IMG/VR virus record: IMGVR_UViG_3300047552_000910
Coordinates: 1 to 64,000 of that record
Strand: one strand, 5' to 3'
DNA length: 64,000 bases
From: a virus
Shown here: positions 26,463 through 33,957 of the stretch, piece by piece
How positions within the stretch are numbered: the stretch's first letter is position 1
Layout of the letters: every line of letters begins with the position of its first letter
Made by a program: the position numbers and the translations under genes
The notes under the pieces: model-generated
What the model was told of the DNA's origin: nothing
The model's input: only the letters and a program-made list of their open reading frames with translations
Databases searched by the model: none

Positions 26463-27356
26463 CTAGCTTCCGATGACATTTCCGTATACACTCACATGAT
26501 TTCGTGTTGCTACTTTATACCCGCGTTTCATTGCATCGTTGGCAATTTCGCCAACGGTTGGTCCTTGTTGTTGTTCTACGGTTGCACCAACAGGCATAAT
26601 CCAAAGCGACCAGTTTGGATTTTCTTTTATGATATTAGTAAAACCTTCGGTATACGAGTCTATTTCATCCCAACAAGCAGCAGTTCCGTTAGCTACTAAT
26701 TTAATACAGCCTTTATCACTATATCGTGCATATTCTTCAATAATATCGAGATATACTTTATCTTTTTCGCCAGAAACAGAAAATAACTTTGGACTACATG
26801 AAATGTTAACAGTATTATCGAAGTAATTAGTAGAATTTTTAAATTCACTAGTTAATCGTTTAGTTCCGTTTGTTTCTATAGTAATAGGATATGTATCCGA
26901 ATCTGATCTGCGATTCATTTGCTCGATAATATCAAGCATTGCTTTTTGTTGTAGCATAGGTTCACCGCCAGTAAAACACAATTGAACATGTTGTCTTGTT
27001 AGCGGGTGGCACATTTCGTTGATGATGCCGAAACGTTCTCTTCCTACCGTCAATAATTGTTCTACTATTTCCTCCACCGTATAAGAATACGACAGATGTT
27101 TATATTTCTTATACCATGAATAAGAAGAATCACACCCATATTCAAATACCGGCAAGTCCTCCATTTTAGAATAATTCGATATTTTAAGTTCTTTATAAGG
27201 AAGAATATAAGTAGCCGGATTAGTTGGGTCTGCTTGATTAAATCCGTTACATTGGAGATTGCAACCGAAGAATCTAACCCACAAACTTGGCATACCTGCA
27301 TTATTTGCTTCTCCTTGAAACGAAGCAAATATTTTTTCACTTATTTTGATATTCAT
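26463..27356 (-). CDS. queE: 7-carboxy-7-deazaguanine synthase, radical SAM (QueE)
   Basis: 297 aa. QueE converts carboxytetrahydropterin to 7-carboxy-7-deazaguanine using a [4Fe-4S] cluster and SAM. Visible: KIFASFQGEANNAGMPSLW (substrate/cap region), the cluster Cys pair C32-x3-C36, the SAM-binding CFTGGEP segment, and ETNGT. The third cluster Cys is not at the usual +3 position (F39 is there) but at C75, in a CDSSYSW motif that in ordinary QueE directly follows the pair; a 38-residue insertion separates them. Works with FolE and QueD encoded in this window. Confidence 0.9.
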   Translation of the reverse strand: MNIKISEKIFASFQGEANNAGMPSLWVRFFGCNLQCNGFNQADPTNPATYILPYKELKISNYSKMEDLPVFEYGCDSSYSWYKKYKHLSYSYTVEEIVEQLLTVGRERFGIINEMCHPLTRQHVQLCFTGGEPMLQQKAMLDIIEQMNRRSDSDTYPITIETNGTKRLTSEFKNSTNYFDNTVNISCSPKLFSVSGEKDKVYLDIIEEYARYSDKGCIKLVANGTAACWDEIDSYTEGFTNIIKENPNWSLWIMPVGATVEQQQGPTVGEIANDAMKRGYKVATRNHVSVYGNVIGS

Positions 27357-27385
27357 AATTGTGCCTTTTGCAGTTATACTGATAA

Positions 27386-27733
27386 CTAACTAGCAGTAGT
27401 TAGTGTTTGTTTTTTACCGCCATAATACGGCACACCTAACTTTTCTTCTAATAGAATTTCATTGATTGATGTATCAGATTCTTTTAGATAAATTTCTCCA
27501 AGGAAATAACCCCACTTAGACATTTTAAATGTTCTAAGAATTACTTCTTTGCCTAAAATTAACTCAATTAATCGGTCCTTTGCCTCATTATATCCCGCCT
27601 GGCCTCGTTCTGGTGTATCGATATTTGCCAATCGAATTCTTTGATGCGAATATATTTTAAATCCTAAGTCAACCGACAAATCTACAGTATCGCCGTCAAC
27701 TATATTCATGACCTTAGCCGAGTAATTAAACAT
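27386..27733 (-). CDS. Staphylococcal-nuclease-like protein
   Basis: 115 aa, the size of a bare SNase domain. DGDT (13-16) and RIRLANIDTPE (32-42) match the Ca-binding and catalytic strand, with E42 in the position of the general base. However, the later loop, usually KYGRxL with an essential Arg, reads KWGYFLG, so the second catalytic Arg appears to be replaced by Tyr. It may be a weak nuclease or a binding protein. No signal peptide. It overlaps the upstream gene by 8 bp. Confidence 0.8.
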   Translation of the reverse strand: MFNYSAKVMNIVDGDTVDLSVDLGFKIYSHQRIRLANIDTPERGQAGYNEAKDRLIELILGKEVILRTFKMSKWGYFLGEIYLKESDTSINEILLEEKLGVPYYGGKKQTLTTAS

Positions 27734-28157
27734 TTATTTTTCCTTTATTTGCTCGAAACTCTTGTACATCAATAATGGCCTTCTTAAGAGTTTCTGCATA
27801 ATTTAATGCTGATTGTTGAGACATGATGAGTGCTGCTTGGTATTCGAGATATCCGTGAACCCAAATTCCGTATGTTAATTTGAGTTTAATAGCCAGAGAA
27901 TTCCAAATACCCTTCCAAAACCAATCAAAACGTTGAAGGAACCAGTTATCAATATTATAGGATTTCTTTATTGTTTCGTCCCAGTCATTTGTTGACTGTT
28001 TGGTACAAGTCATAACAGTCACGCCCATCTCATCGGCTTCGATCCAGATATTATGTTCATGATCTGGGTCGGTACAATCACATGCTACTGTATAATGTTT
28101 TGCATCTCCGTAGTCGTGATTTACTAAAATGCCTTCTGCTGGTGTTTGTGGAGTCAT
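27726..28157 (-). CDS. Conserved protein with Cys/His-rich N-terminus (143 aa)
   Basis: The N-terminal region contains VACDCTDPDHEHNIWIEAD, which could bind a metal through two Cys and two His, followed by a Trp-rich helical segment (NWFLQRFDWFWKGIWN) and a long helix. No named family is recognised. The start is 4 bp after the folE stop, so it is translationally linked to folE. Function unknown. Confidence 0.6.
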   Translation of the reverse strand: MTPQTPAEGILVNHDYGDAKHYTVACDCTDPDHEHNIWIEADEMGVTVMTCTKQSTNDWDETIKKSYNIDNWFLQRFDWFWKGIWNSLAIKLKLTYGIWVHGYLEYQAALIMSQQSALNYAETLKKAIIDVQEFRANKGKINV

Positions 28158-28161
28158 ATTT

Positions 28162-28824
28162 CTACTCTTTGATTGCTGTTAAAAATTCATTTTTGAGATG
28201 AGGATCATCCCTAAATGTGCCGCGCATAATAGAATTAATCATTTGTGTGTCGTGTTCTTTGACACCCCGCCATGTCATACACATGTGAGTTGCTTTTAAT
28301 AAAACAGCAATTCCGCGAGGCTTCATTAACTTTTCAAGTTCATCTGCAATCATAATGACAGCTTCTTCTTGAATATGCGGGCGAGACATAACCCAATCAA
28401 TAACACGGTTAAATTTAGAAATACCAATAACCCTATCAGACGGTAAAATACCAACCCATGCCTTGCCTACAATAGGAACTAAATGGTGACTACACGCAGA
28501 TCGCACAGTAATTGGTCCCAGGATATACAACTCATCTAAGTTCTTAGCATTCGGAAAATCAGTTACTCTTGGTTGAGGATGATATCTGCCCTTAAAGACT
28601 TCGTTGATATACATTCTTGCAACACGTTGAGCTGTTTCTTTGGTATTATGATCGTTGTCGATATCGATAATTAAAGAACGCATTAATGTATCGATATTTT
28701 TAGCAACTTCTTCTTGTAGCGGCACTAATTCGTTTGGCAGTATAAATTCGCTAATGTTGTCGTTAGCGAAATATGATTTGTCGGTTTCTAAAATCCGATT
28801 TCTTATAATTTCTGATGTGTTCAT
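28162..28824 (-). CDS. folE: GTP cyclohydrolase I (FolE)
   Basis: It makes dihydroneopterin triphosphate from GTP, the entry to both folate and 7-deazaguanine synthesis. Zinc ligands C111, H114 and C182 sit within one residue of the E. coli positions (C110, H113, C181), in the motifs SACSHHLVPIVG and THMCMTWRGVKE; ISKFNRVIDW supplies the substrate pocket. 220 aa, normal length. In this window its likely role is with queD and queE. A sigma-70-like promoter lies directly upstream. Confidence 0.96.
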   Translation of the reverse strand: MNTSEIIRNRILETDKSYFANDNISEFILPNELVPLQEEVAKNIDTLMRSLIIDIDNDHNTKETAQRVARMYINEVFKGRYHPQPRVTDFPNAKNLDELYILGPITVRSACSHHLVPIVGKAWVGILPSDRVIGISKFNRVIDWVMSRPHIQEEAVIMIADELEKLMKPRGIAVLLKATHMCMTWRGVKEHDTQMINSIMRGTFRDDPHLKNEFLTAIKE

Positions 28825-28844
28825 AATTTTTCCCTTAAAGATAC

Positions 28845-28873
28845 ATGATATAGTATAGTATAATATATATCAA
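28845..28873 (-). promoter_or_regulatory. Probable sigma-70 promoter for folE
   Basis: TTGATA (28868-28873) and TATCAT (28845-28850) on the minus strand are separated by 17 bp, each 4-5 of 6 to consensus, 21 nt before the folE start codon. The region is AT-rich, so chance matches are possible. Confidence 0.5.
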
Positions 28874-28875
28874 GT

Positions 28876-29103
28876 TTAAGAATTTAAATCTAATCCTTTT
28901 TGCTTTGTCGGCAGTTTAGACTTATTGGGTTCTTTGGGCTCTGTTTTATGATAATATATAAGTGTCACTGATATCATTGTCAAATAACCCGCAAATAATA
29001 TAACGGCCAACTTAAAATTAAATATTATTGCTGCTATGATGATAACGCAAAGCCAAATTTCTGCTATGATTACTTCCATTGGTTGCCCTAAAAAACTTTT
29101 CAT
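28876..29103 (-). CDS. Small membrane protein (75 aa)
   Basis: Two hydrophobic segments, about residues 10-30 (VIIAEIWLCVIIIAAIIFNF) and 32-50 (AVILFAGYLTMISVTLIYY), are followed by a charged, Lys-rich C-terminal tail. It is presumably inserted in the inner membrane. The start overlaps the HIT gene's stop by 4 bp. Function is unknown; it is not part of the lysis cassette position-wise. Confidence 0.6.
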   Translation of the reverse strand: MKSFLGQPMEVIIAEIWLCVIIIAAIIFNFKLAVILFAGYLTMISVTLIYYHKTEPKEPNKSKLPTKQKGLDLNS

Positions 29104-29486
29104 TTGGTTTTCCTGTTTGTATAATAATTGCCTTTAGCGGGAATACAGTTACGAATACCCCCGCGCGGATCTTCCGTATCATTTAATCTTCGAGGAATCA
29201 TATGAACATGCGGGTAATCTACCGTTTGTCCAGCAACTTCTCCTACATTTTGCCCTATGTTAAATCCAGACCACTTTCCGTCGTCCACTCCGTCACATCC
29301 CCATTTATAAGCAGCTTCGAAACATTTATATAAACAAGCAGGAGTTTTCATAACAGGAACAAATAATAAATGACCTGTGCTAACAGGGAATCCGTCAGCA
29401 AAAACCCAAAAATCGTGGCAGCGATATTCTATCTCTTTCCACGGAGCAACTCCAGTATTTAATGCTTGTTCAATATCAGAAACCAC
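29100..29486 (-). CDS. HIT-family nucleotide hydrolase/transferase-like protein
   Basis: 128 aa. STGHLLFVPVMKTP matches the HIT beta strand after the first helix, and NIGQNVGEVAGQTVDYPHVHMIPRR carries the histidine triad region with H93 and H95 in place; the first triad His is Y91 (YPHVH). The middle His is the usual nucleophile, so activity remains possible. HIT enzymes act on nucleoside phosphoramidates or dinucleotides. It overlaps the phosphoribosyltransferase gene by 11 bp, suggesting a shared nucleotide-metabolism role. Confidence 0.8.
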   Translation of the reverse strand: MVSDIEQALNTGVAPWKEIEYRCHDFWVFADGFPVSTGHLLFVPVMKTPACLYKCFEAAYKWGCDGVDDGKWSGFNIGQNVGEVAGQTVDYPHVHMIPRRLNDTEDPRGGIRNCIPAKGNYYTNRKTK

Positions 29487-30018
29487 GATGCCAAGCCTCC
29501 CAAGGATATATCACCCAAATATCTTCTTTGGACTTGTCAATTTGCTCGGTAGTGTAATCAACTTTCTCAGGTGATGCAATGTTATTCACAATCGTTGCGA
29601 ATCGAACATTATGCCCCCAGATATTATTCCATCTCGGATCGGCTGGTAAACAAGAATCTTGCCAACTTTTTTTAATCCAAGCAATAGTTGCTCCTGTGTC
29701 GTTAATATCATCGACTATTAAAATGTTTTTCTTATTTTCTTCGGAAGGATATCCATATGCATCTTCAGCCATTCCTAAATCGTGCGTACAATCTTCATGA
29801 TCTCGTAAATTAACCATTAACGGCTTCATCGGAATTCCTAGCAGTTGACTTAGCAAAATTGCAGGAATTGCGCCACCCCTAGTAATTCCAACGATATAAT
29901 CTGGTTCCCAGTTGCTTGCAACTAACAGGTCGCTAATATCCATACAAGCATTTTCAATTTCGTACCAGTTATATTCCATTTCTTTGACGTTATCTCGTTC
30001 TCTGATTGTGATCATCAT
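29476..30018 (-). CDS. Type I phosphoribosyltransferase
   Basis: 180 aa. The PRPP-binding motif ILIVDDINDTGAT (99-111) is canonical and YIVGITRGGAIPA (41-53) gives the PPi loop. Hood residues differ from E. coli Gpt/Hpt, so the base specificity (guanine, xanthine, hypoxanthine or a deazapurine) cannot be read. A purine salvage enzyme next to 7-deazaguanine genes is notable. The start used overlaps the upstream gene by 29 bp; an internal Met14 is a possible alternative. Confidence 0.85.
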   Translation of the reverse strand: MMITIRERDNVKEMEYNWYEIENACMDISDLLVASNWEPDYIVGITRGGAIPAILLSQLLGIPMKPLMVNLRDHEDCTHDLGMAEDAYGYPSEENKKNILIVDDINDTGATIAWIKKSWQDSCLPADPRWNNIWGHNVRFATIVNNIASPEKVDYTTEQIDKSKEDIWVIYPWEAWHRGF

Positions 30019-30319
30019 TTAAGTTGTCCCAAGTTTTATATTTTTCTAAGGTAGCAGTGTATTCGTTTGCGAGCCGGACAAGTTCAGGATATTTCTTCTC
30101 CATACCAATGTCCCTATTAATAATATTAAGAAGTTGTTCGATTAAGTCAAGTCGCTGGTCAATTCTTTTAAGATTTTGTTGTTCTATCCTTTTGAGTTGA
30201 TGTTCTATCTCAATATAATTATTATCAATATTTCCGTTTACTGAAACTGTTGAAACATTAATATAGTCAAGCGGGTTTACAAACCCGGTAGTAACAGCTG
30301 GAATACTAACATCATTCAT
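29990..30319 (-). CDS. Coiled-coil protein (109 aa)
   Basis: Residues 33-75 form a heptad-rich helix (EIEHQLKRIEQQNLKRI, then DQRLDLIEQLLNII). The N-terminus is neutral and beta-like. No family recognised. It overlaps the glycosyltransferase stop by 4 bp and the PRTase start by 29 bp, so it is part of the same operon. Possibly an oligomeric structural or accessory protein. Confidence 0.55.
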   Translation of the reverse strand: MNDVSIPAVTTGFVNPLDYINVSTVSVNGNIDNNYIEIEHQLKRIEQQNLKRIDQRLDLIEQLLNIINRDIGMEKKYPELVRLANEYTATLEKYKTWDNLNDDHNQRTR

Positions 30320-31413
30320 TGTTGATTTCCTACTGAATTTATTTGATTAATCAGACTAGTTGCTGAAAAATAATTAGTGTATGCATCGGCTACTAATTGG
30401 CTAAGTTCGTAAAGGTAGCGATAGTAATTTTCTATGTAATCAATAAGTCTATTAACCACTTTATCTCTGTTTAAAATATAATTATCCCAACTGCTAGTCC
30501 ATTCAGATGGATATAAAAATGAACGATGATTTTTGAAAATTTCTGAGTAACTTAATCTGTCCGGCACCATCGGAATAGCTCCGAGAATGGGACCTTCTAT
30601 ACAAGTAGAAATACCCAATGTTTCTTGAAGATTAGCACTAAAAACAATTTTAGCCTTGCCAAGCAAGTTATGATATTCAGGCTTGGTTAATTGGGTTGAC
30701 TGGCACATAACAAATTCATATTGCGGAAGTTGCTTCTGTAAATCGAGAAAAATATCTGGTTGTTTTTCGACTGAAATTCTATGGGGGAACAAAATTAGGT
30801 TTTGTTTACTATCGAGCCTATATGGATTAAGTTCAAATGGCATGTACTCCATGGGCCACCCTGTTCTAATAATCTTTTTAGAAGCAAGACAACTTTCTTT
30901 ATTAAGGCCAAACACATCACAAAACATGTCAATGTGAAAGTCTGTAGCAAAATAATTATGCGTGAATGATTCAAAAAAACTTTGTTCGGCGTGTCGAACC
31001 CACGGAGCAGCTCCGATTAAGTCTCCTAGTCTGTCGGCTGGATCCCAACTACCTGCATGATACAATCCGTGAAATGTCCAATTAAGCCCCAATAAATCAT
31101 TCATATATTTAAGTTGAATAATTGTAGGGTTCCACGCGTCAGTAAACAAGAAATGATCATTCGGGCTTGTTTTATTATTGTCGTAGTACACTAAAAAATT
31201 GCAGAGTTGTGAACTTTTCCAATAATTAGTGTCGGAAAAATTCAAAAATGCACCAGGTGTTGTTTGTGTACTTTTTTGAATACCTGGCACTTGCATAACT
31301 AAAAACTCGTCGTGCAGCTTGCTTTTGAGCAAAGGCGGAATATGTTTTTCCCACTCGCACGTATATCTGGTAGGAATTGGTTCTAAACTAAAAATCCATA
31401 GTGTTTTTTTCAT
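30316..31413 (-). CDS. GT-B glycosyltransferase (GT4-like)
   Basis: 365 aa. The C-terminal half shows the GT4 arrangement: LILFPHRISVEKQPDIFLDL (donor-domain entry with the basic loop), YEFVMCQS, and ETLGISTCIEGPILGAIPMV, where the E-x7-E-like element contacts the nucleotide sugar. The N-terminal half is divergent. It should transfer a sugar from an activated nucleotide. Acceptor unknown: DNA base, virion protein or host glycan are all possible. Gene order with methyltransferase and 7-deazaguanine genes makes DNA decoration worth testing. Confidence 0.75.
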   Translation of the reverse strand: MKKTLWIFSLEPIPTRYTCEWEKHIPPLLKSKLHDEFLVMQVPGIQKSTQTTPGAFLNFSDTNYWKSSQLCNFLVYYDNNKTSPNDHFLFTDAWNPTIIQLKYMNDLLGLNWTFHGLYHAGSWDPADRLGDLIGAAPWVRHAEQSFFESFTHNYFATDFHIDMFCDVFGLNKESCLASKKIIRTGWPMEYMPFELNPYRLDSKQNLILFPHRISVEKQPDIFLDLQKQLPQYEFVMCQSTQLTKPEYHNLLGKAKIVFSANLQETLGISTCIEGPILGAIPMVPDRLSYSEIFKNHRSFLYPSEWTSSWDNYILNRDKVVNRLIDYIENYYRYLYELSQLVADAYTNYFSATSLINQINSVGNQQ

Positions 31414-31438
31414 GATATGATTTAATTATTGAAATGGT

Positions 31439-31462
31439 GAACGGAGCAATAACGCTCCGTTC
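31439..31462 (-). terminator. Hairpin between the 83-aa gene and the glycosyltransferase gene
   Basis: A perfect 9-bp GC-rich inverted repeat (GAACGGAGC with GCTCCGTTC) has a 6-nt loop, just after the stop of the upstream minus-strand gene. There is no U tract, so it may be an attenuator or RNA-stability element rather than a full terminator. Confidence 0.55.
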
Positions 31463-31472
31463 GTGTTTAGGT

Positions 31473-31724
31473 TTACGCAGATTGCGTGGGCTTTACTGCG
31501 GGTCTTGAGTTATGTTGCTTACGCGGGTACGTTCGTTTGACGCCTGTGCTTTTTTCGTATGCTCGCCAAATATAACTTTCTCGATTGTACAAGTCTGCAG
31601 GGTTAAACGGCATCCAGTTTAATCGACAAAAATCTAGGAATACTTCGAGATCATCAAAAATCTTAGTAATTTCAGGATGATTATTAAAGTAGGTGTGTTC
31701 GTACTTCTTATATTTCTTTGCCAT
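31473..31724 (-). CDS. Conserved small phage protein (83 aa)
   Basis: The core (HPEITKIFDDLEVFLDFCRL, then PFNPADLYNRESYIWRAYEK) is a helical pattern I recognise from conserved hypothetical proteins of T4-like phages; the N- and C-termini are basic (KKYKKY, RKQHNSR), which suggests nucleic-acid binding. It is the first gene of a minus-strand transcript; the 200 bp upstream hold a TATAAT at about 31844-31849 on the minus strand without a clear -35. Function unknown. Confidence 0.65.
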   Translation of the reverse strand: MAKKYKKYEHTYFNNHPEITKIFDDLEVFLDFCRLNWMPFNPADLYNRESYIWRAYEKSTGVKRTYPRKQHNSRPAVKPTQSA

Positions 31725-31924
31725 GGTATTATAGAATTAAAGTTAAGGGTTAAAAGGTATAATTAAAAACAATCAATTAATCGTATTCAATGATGCATCC
31801 GCATTCTCCGTTACTTATATATCGGTTGTTATTTTAACTTAATTTATTATACACGCCTTCTACTAAAGTTTCTATACTATATCGCGTGTTTCGGTTTTTA
31901 CCGTTTAACAAAAGTTAATAGGCT

Positions 31925-31932
31925 GGTAAATA
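31925..31932 (+). promoter_or_regulatory. Late-type promoter core GGTAAATA before the HNH endonuclease gene
   Basis: CTGGTAAATA on the + strand matches the GGTAAATA core seen before several presumed late genes here. It lies 63 nt before the endonuclease start codon and is immediately followed by an RNA hairpin. The flanking AACA of the other copies is absent. Confidence 0.45.
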
Positions 31933-31971
31933 AGCGTGCCGATCACAATACTAGTCATATTCATCGGCGCT
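31933..31971 (+). promoter_or_regulatory. Leader hairpin of the HNH endonuclease gene
   Basis: AGCG/CGCT and CCGAT/ATCGG pair with a 2-nt bulge on the left arm and a 19-nt loop. It lies between the promoter-like element and the ribosome-binding site (AAAGGA at 31981). T4 free-standing homing endonuclease genes are known to be controlled by leader RNA structures, so translational control is plausible. Confidence 0.4.
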
Positions 31972-31995
31972 AACGATTATAAAGGAATCATCAGC

Positions 31996-32700
31996 ATGAA
32001 TATATATCTTCAGGAGCTAGATAGCTTCGTTATCCCCAATAAATATACCAAATGGTATAATTCTCTTATTGAAAAGGCAGCAAACAGATTTAATATTGAT
32101 CCTAGTATTCAAATAATTCAAAACCGCCGACGTGCTAAAAAACAATTCGGTTATATTGAAGGTCATCATATTATTCCTCGCTCAATCAAACCAGAACTCT
32201 CAATTAATCATTTTAACATTGTTTATTTGACAGCCAAGGAGCATTTTATTGCTCACTTATTATTAACAAAAATGTTTCTAGGAAAAGAGAAACAAAAAAT
32301 GATTTTTGCTTTTCGAAGAATGCAACACCATAATAACGGAAAGCGATATACAAGTAAAGTATTTAGTAATTTTAAATTGCAAATGCCTCCTACTAATCTA
32401 GGTAAAATACAAATTACTGACGGTATTAACACGCGTCTTCATTTAAAATTTGAACCAATGCCCGGCGGGTGGACAAAAGGCGCCGGCTTGCTTTATAAAA
32501 ATGCCCGCAAAATAACTAATATAAATCTGCATTGTAATACCTATGAAGTATTTAATATTATTAATCAGGATAGATTTTTAGTTACAAATTTAAAAGAATG
32601 GGCCGTGACCGTAAATATTCCTTATTACACATTAGCTAGTGCGTGTCGCTTAAATAATGTTGTAAGAAAAACTTTTATTATAAATAAAATTAAAACTTAA
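31996..32700 (+). CDS. Free-standing HNH homing endonuclease
   Basis: The ATG at 31996 is preferred, with AGGA about 10 nt upstream and the characteristic MNIY start. The HNH core YIEGHHIIPRSIKPELS (with the first catalytic His pair), then NIVYLTAKEHFIAHLLLTK, is the pattern of phage HNH endonucleases of the MobE/HNH group. 234 aa. It is encoded on the + strand inside a long minus-strand block and overlaps the convergent gene's end by 11 bp, consistent with a mobile insertion. The C-terminus (YYTLASACRLNN) resembles a NUMOD/helix-turn-helix DNA-binding tail. Confidence 0.88.
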   Translation: MNIYLQELDSFVIPNKYTKWYNSLIEKAANRFNIDPSIQIIQNRRRAKKQFGYIEGHHIIPRSIKPELSINHFNIVYLTAKEHFIAHLLLTKMFLGKEKQKMIFAFRRMQHHNNGKRYTSKVFSNFKLQMPPTNLGKIQITDGINTRLHLKFEPMPGGWTKGAGLLYKNARKITNINLHCNTYEVFNIINQDRFLVTNLKEWAVTVNIPYYTLASACRLNNVVRKTFIINKIKT

Positions 32701-33058
32701 TTAGCGCGCCATTTTCATTATCTTCAGAGACTTCGATCTCTATTTCCCGATCGGGGTATTTTTTAGAAATTTGTTCGTGCAAATCTTCCGCAATCATTTC
32801 GCAAGATTTATAGTCTAATTGTAATGTTTTTTGTGTATAAAGGTTTTCAAGCCACCGCTTTAATTGAATAAACTCAATTGAACGATTTGAATGTTCTACA
32901 GATATCCACACTTTAAAATGAAAAATGTGGCGGTGCGGATAACCTAAAAATCTAACGTCATATTCATCATCAGTTGATAATAATGAATCGGTTAACGCCT
33001 CAGGATACTTGTGTATGCCCTCTTTTTGAAATGTTACCCATATCCACTTTTTACTCAT
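32690..33058 (-). CDS. Possible T-fold (QueD/PTPS-like) protein
   Basis: Start ATG 33058 is chosen for its GGAG site, which overlaps the deaminase stop. 122 aa, about the size of QueD. The order of elements is like 6-carboxytetrahydropterin synthase: PHRHIFHFKVWISVEH in place of HxHGHxY, a following RSIEFIQLKRWLE helix, SCEMIAEDLHEQI in place of PTxExxA, then EIEVSEDNENGALIKF in place of V-x-E-T. Several zinc and catalytic residues are not clearly kept. I infer a diverged T-fold protein; catalytic activity is doubtful. The family link is tentative. Confidence 0.5.
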   Translation of the reverse strand: MSKKWIWVTFQKEGIHKYPEALTDSLLSTDDEYDVRFLGYPHRHIFHFKVWISVEHSNRSIEFIQLKRWLENLYTQKTLQLDYKSCEMIAEDLHEQISKKYPDREIEIEVSEDNENGALIKF

Positions 33059-33060
33059 AA

Positions 33061-33450
33061 TTAACTCCAATATACTTTTTTAATGCCTACTGCGTCTATA
33101 AACGCTTGGCAAGAACTGCACGGCTTCGACAAGCCGATATTTCCAGACCTCGATACTTTAATAACATACAACGAACATTTCTTAAGTACTTCGTAATTAT
33201 ATCTATTTATTGCTTTAATAATAGCATCTTTCTCTGCATGAAGATAATCAGCACCTAAACATCGTTGATATTTCTTTTCAATGGGATGAGTTTTTTGATT
33301 CGAATGTCCAATTGATAGTACAGTTTTTTTGTATACTACGGCAGCAACATGTTTTCCACCTTTTACGTATCTGTTATTATTTACGGAATTGATCATCAAT
33401 AATTCAAAGATTTTGTCATTTTGGTGTGTGGGTGCAGAGTTCCAAATCAT
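33061..33450 (-). CDS. Cytidine/deoxycytidylate deaminase-like protein
   Basis: 129 aa. The zinc motif is complete: H71-A-E73 (YLHAEKDAI) and P110-C111-x2-C114 (KPCSSC), with a final QAFIDAVGIKKVYWS strand. It would deaminate a (deoxy)cytidine derivative. If dCMP is the substrate it would feed dUMP to the phage ThyA. The dCMP-specific features of T4 Cd are not obvious, and the protein is shorter than T4 Cd (193 aa), so the substrate is uncertain. Confidence 0.82.
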   Translation of the reverse strand: MIWNSAPTHQNDKIFELLMINSVNNNRYVKGGKHVAAVVYKKTVLSIGHSNQKTHPIEKKYQRCLGADYLHAEKDAIIKAINRYNYEVLKKCSLYVIKVSRSGNIGLSKPCSSCQAFIDAVGIKKVYWS

Positions 33451-33455
33451 GTTAG

Positions 33456-33956
33456 TTACGTTATCGTGTCGTTAATGTATTGATCCCAGTCAGTAAATGC
33501 AGTATCTGTTTTAAGTGATTCTAGCTTATGCGTCCATACTCCGGTGTTTGAATGCCCCCACGTTATGTCGTCTAATTTAATAGTTGCATTGTTATTTAAT
33601 AGTGAAATATTTGGCAATTTTACACTAATCATTGGAATAAATTTATCGAAATAATTCCAACTAAATTTGTATAAAAATTTAGCGTAGTTTACATCAAAAT
33701 CGAGTGTAACCCAATAATCGAGTTCTAATAATCCGAGAATCATTCTATCCCATTGTTTCCAATCAGTAATGGAAGATGGGTTAAAGCTTTGGCTAGTCCC
33801 TAAGTACACATGTTGTATATTATACGCTTTTTTAACAATGTCGTCAATGGGTTGTATCCCAACTACAAATAATGTATCCTGGCCAAACATTGGCGTGTGT
33901 TCAACTTCACTACCTGTAAAATATTGTACATTTTGCCGATTTTCTGAATCTAACAT
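33456..33956 (-). CDS. Unknown conserved protein (166 aa)
   Basis: No family is recognised with certainty. It starts MLDSENRQNVQYFTGSEVEH and contains TLFVVGIQPIDDIV, HVYLGTSQSFNP, and DYWVTLDFDVNYAKF, which look like alternating strands and helices of a small alpha/beta (Rossmann or TIM-like) domain. It sits two bases after the alcohol-dehydrogenase-like gene in the modification/oxidoreductase run, so a role in the same pathway is inferred from position only. Confidence 0.6.
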   Translation of the reverse strand: MLDSENRQNVQYFTGSEVEHTPMFGQDTLFVVGIQPIDDIVKKAYNIQHVYLGTSQSFNPSSITDWKQWDRMILGLLELDYWVTLDFDVNYAKFLYKFSWNYFDKFIPMISVKLPNISLLNNNATIKLDDITWGHSNTGVWTHKLESLKTDTAFTDWDQYINDTIT

Positions 33957-33957
33957 A

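Noticed and set aside
31725-31924. tRNA or small RNA in the intergenic gap
   Set aside because: No cloverleaf or strong stem-loop seen; only AT-rich sequence and a TATAAT-like box without a good -35.
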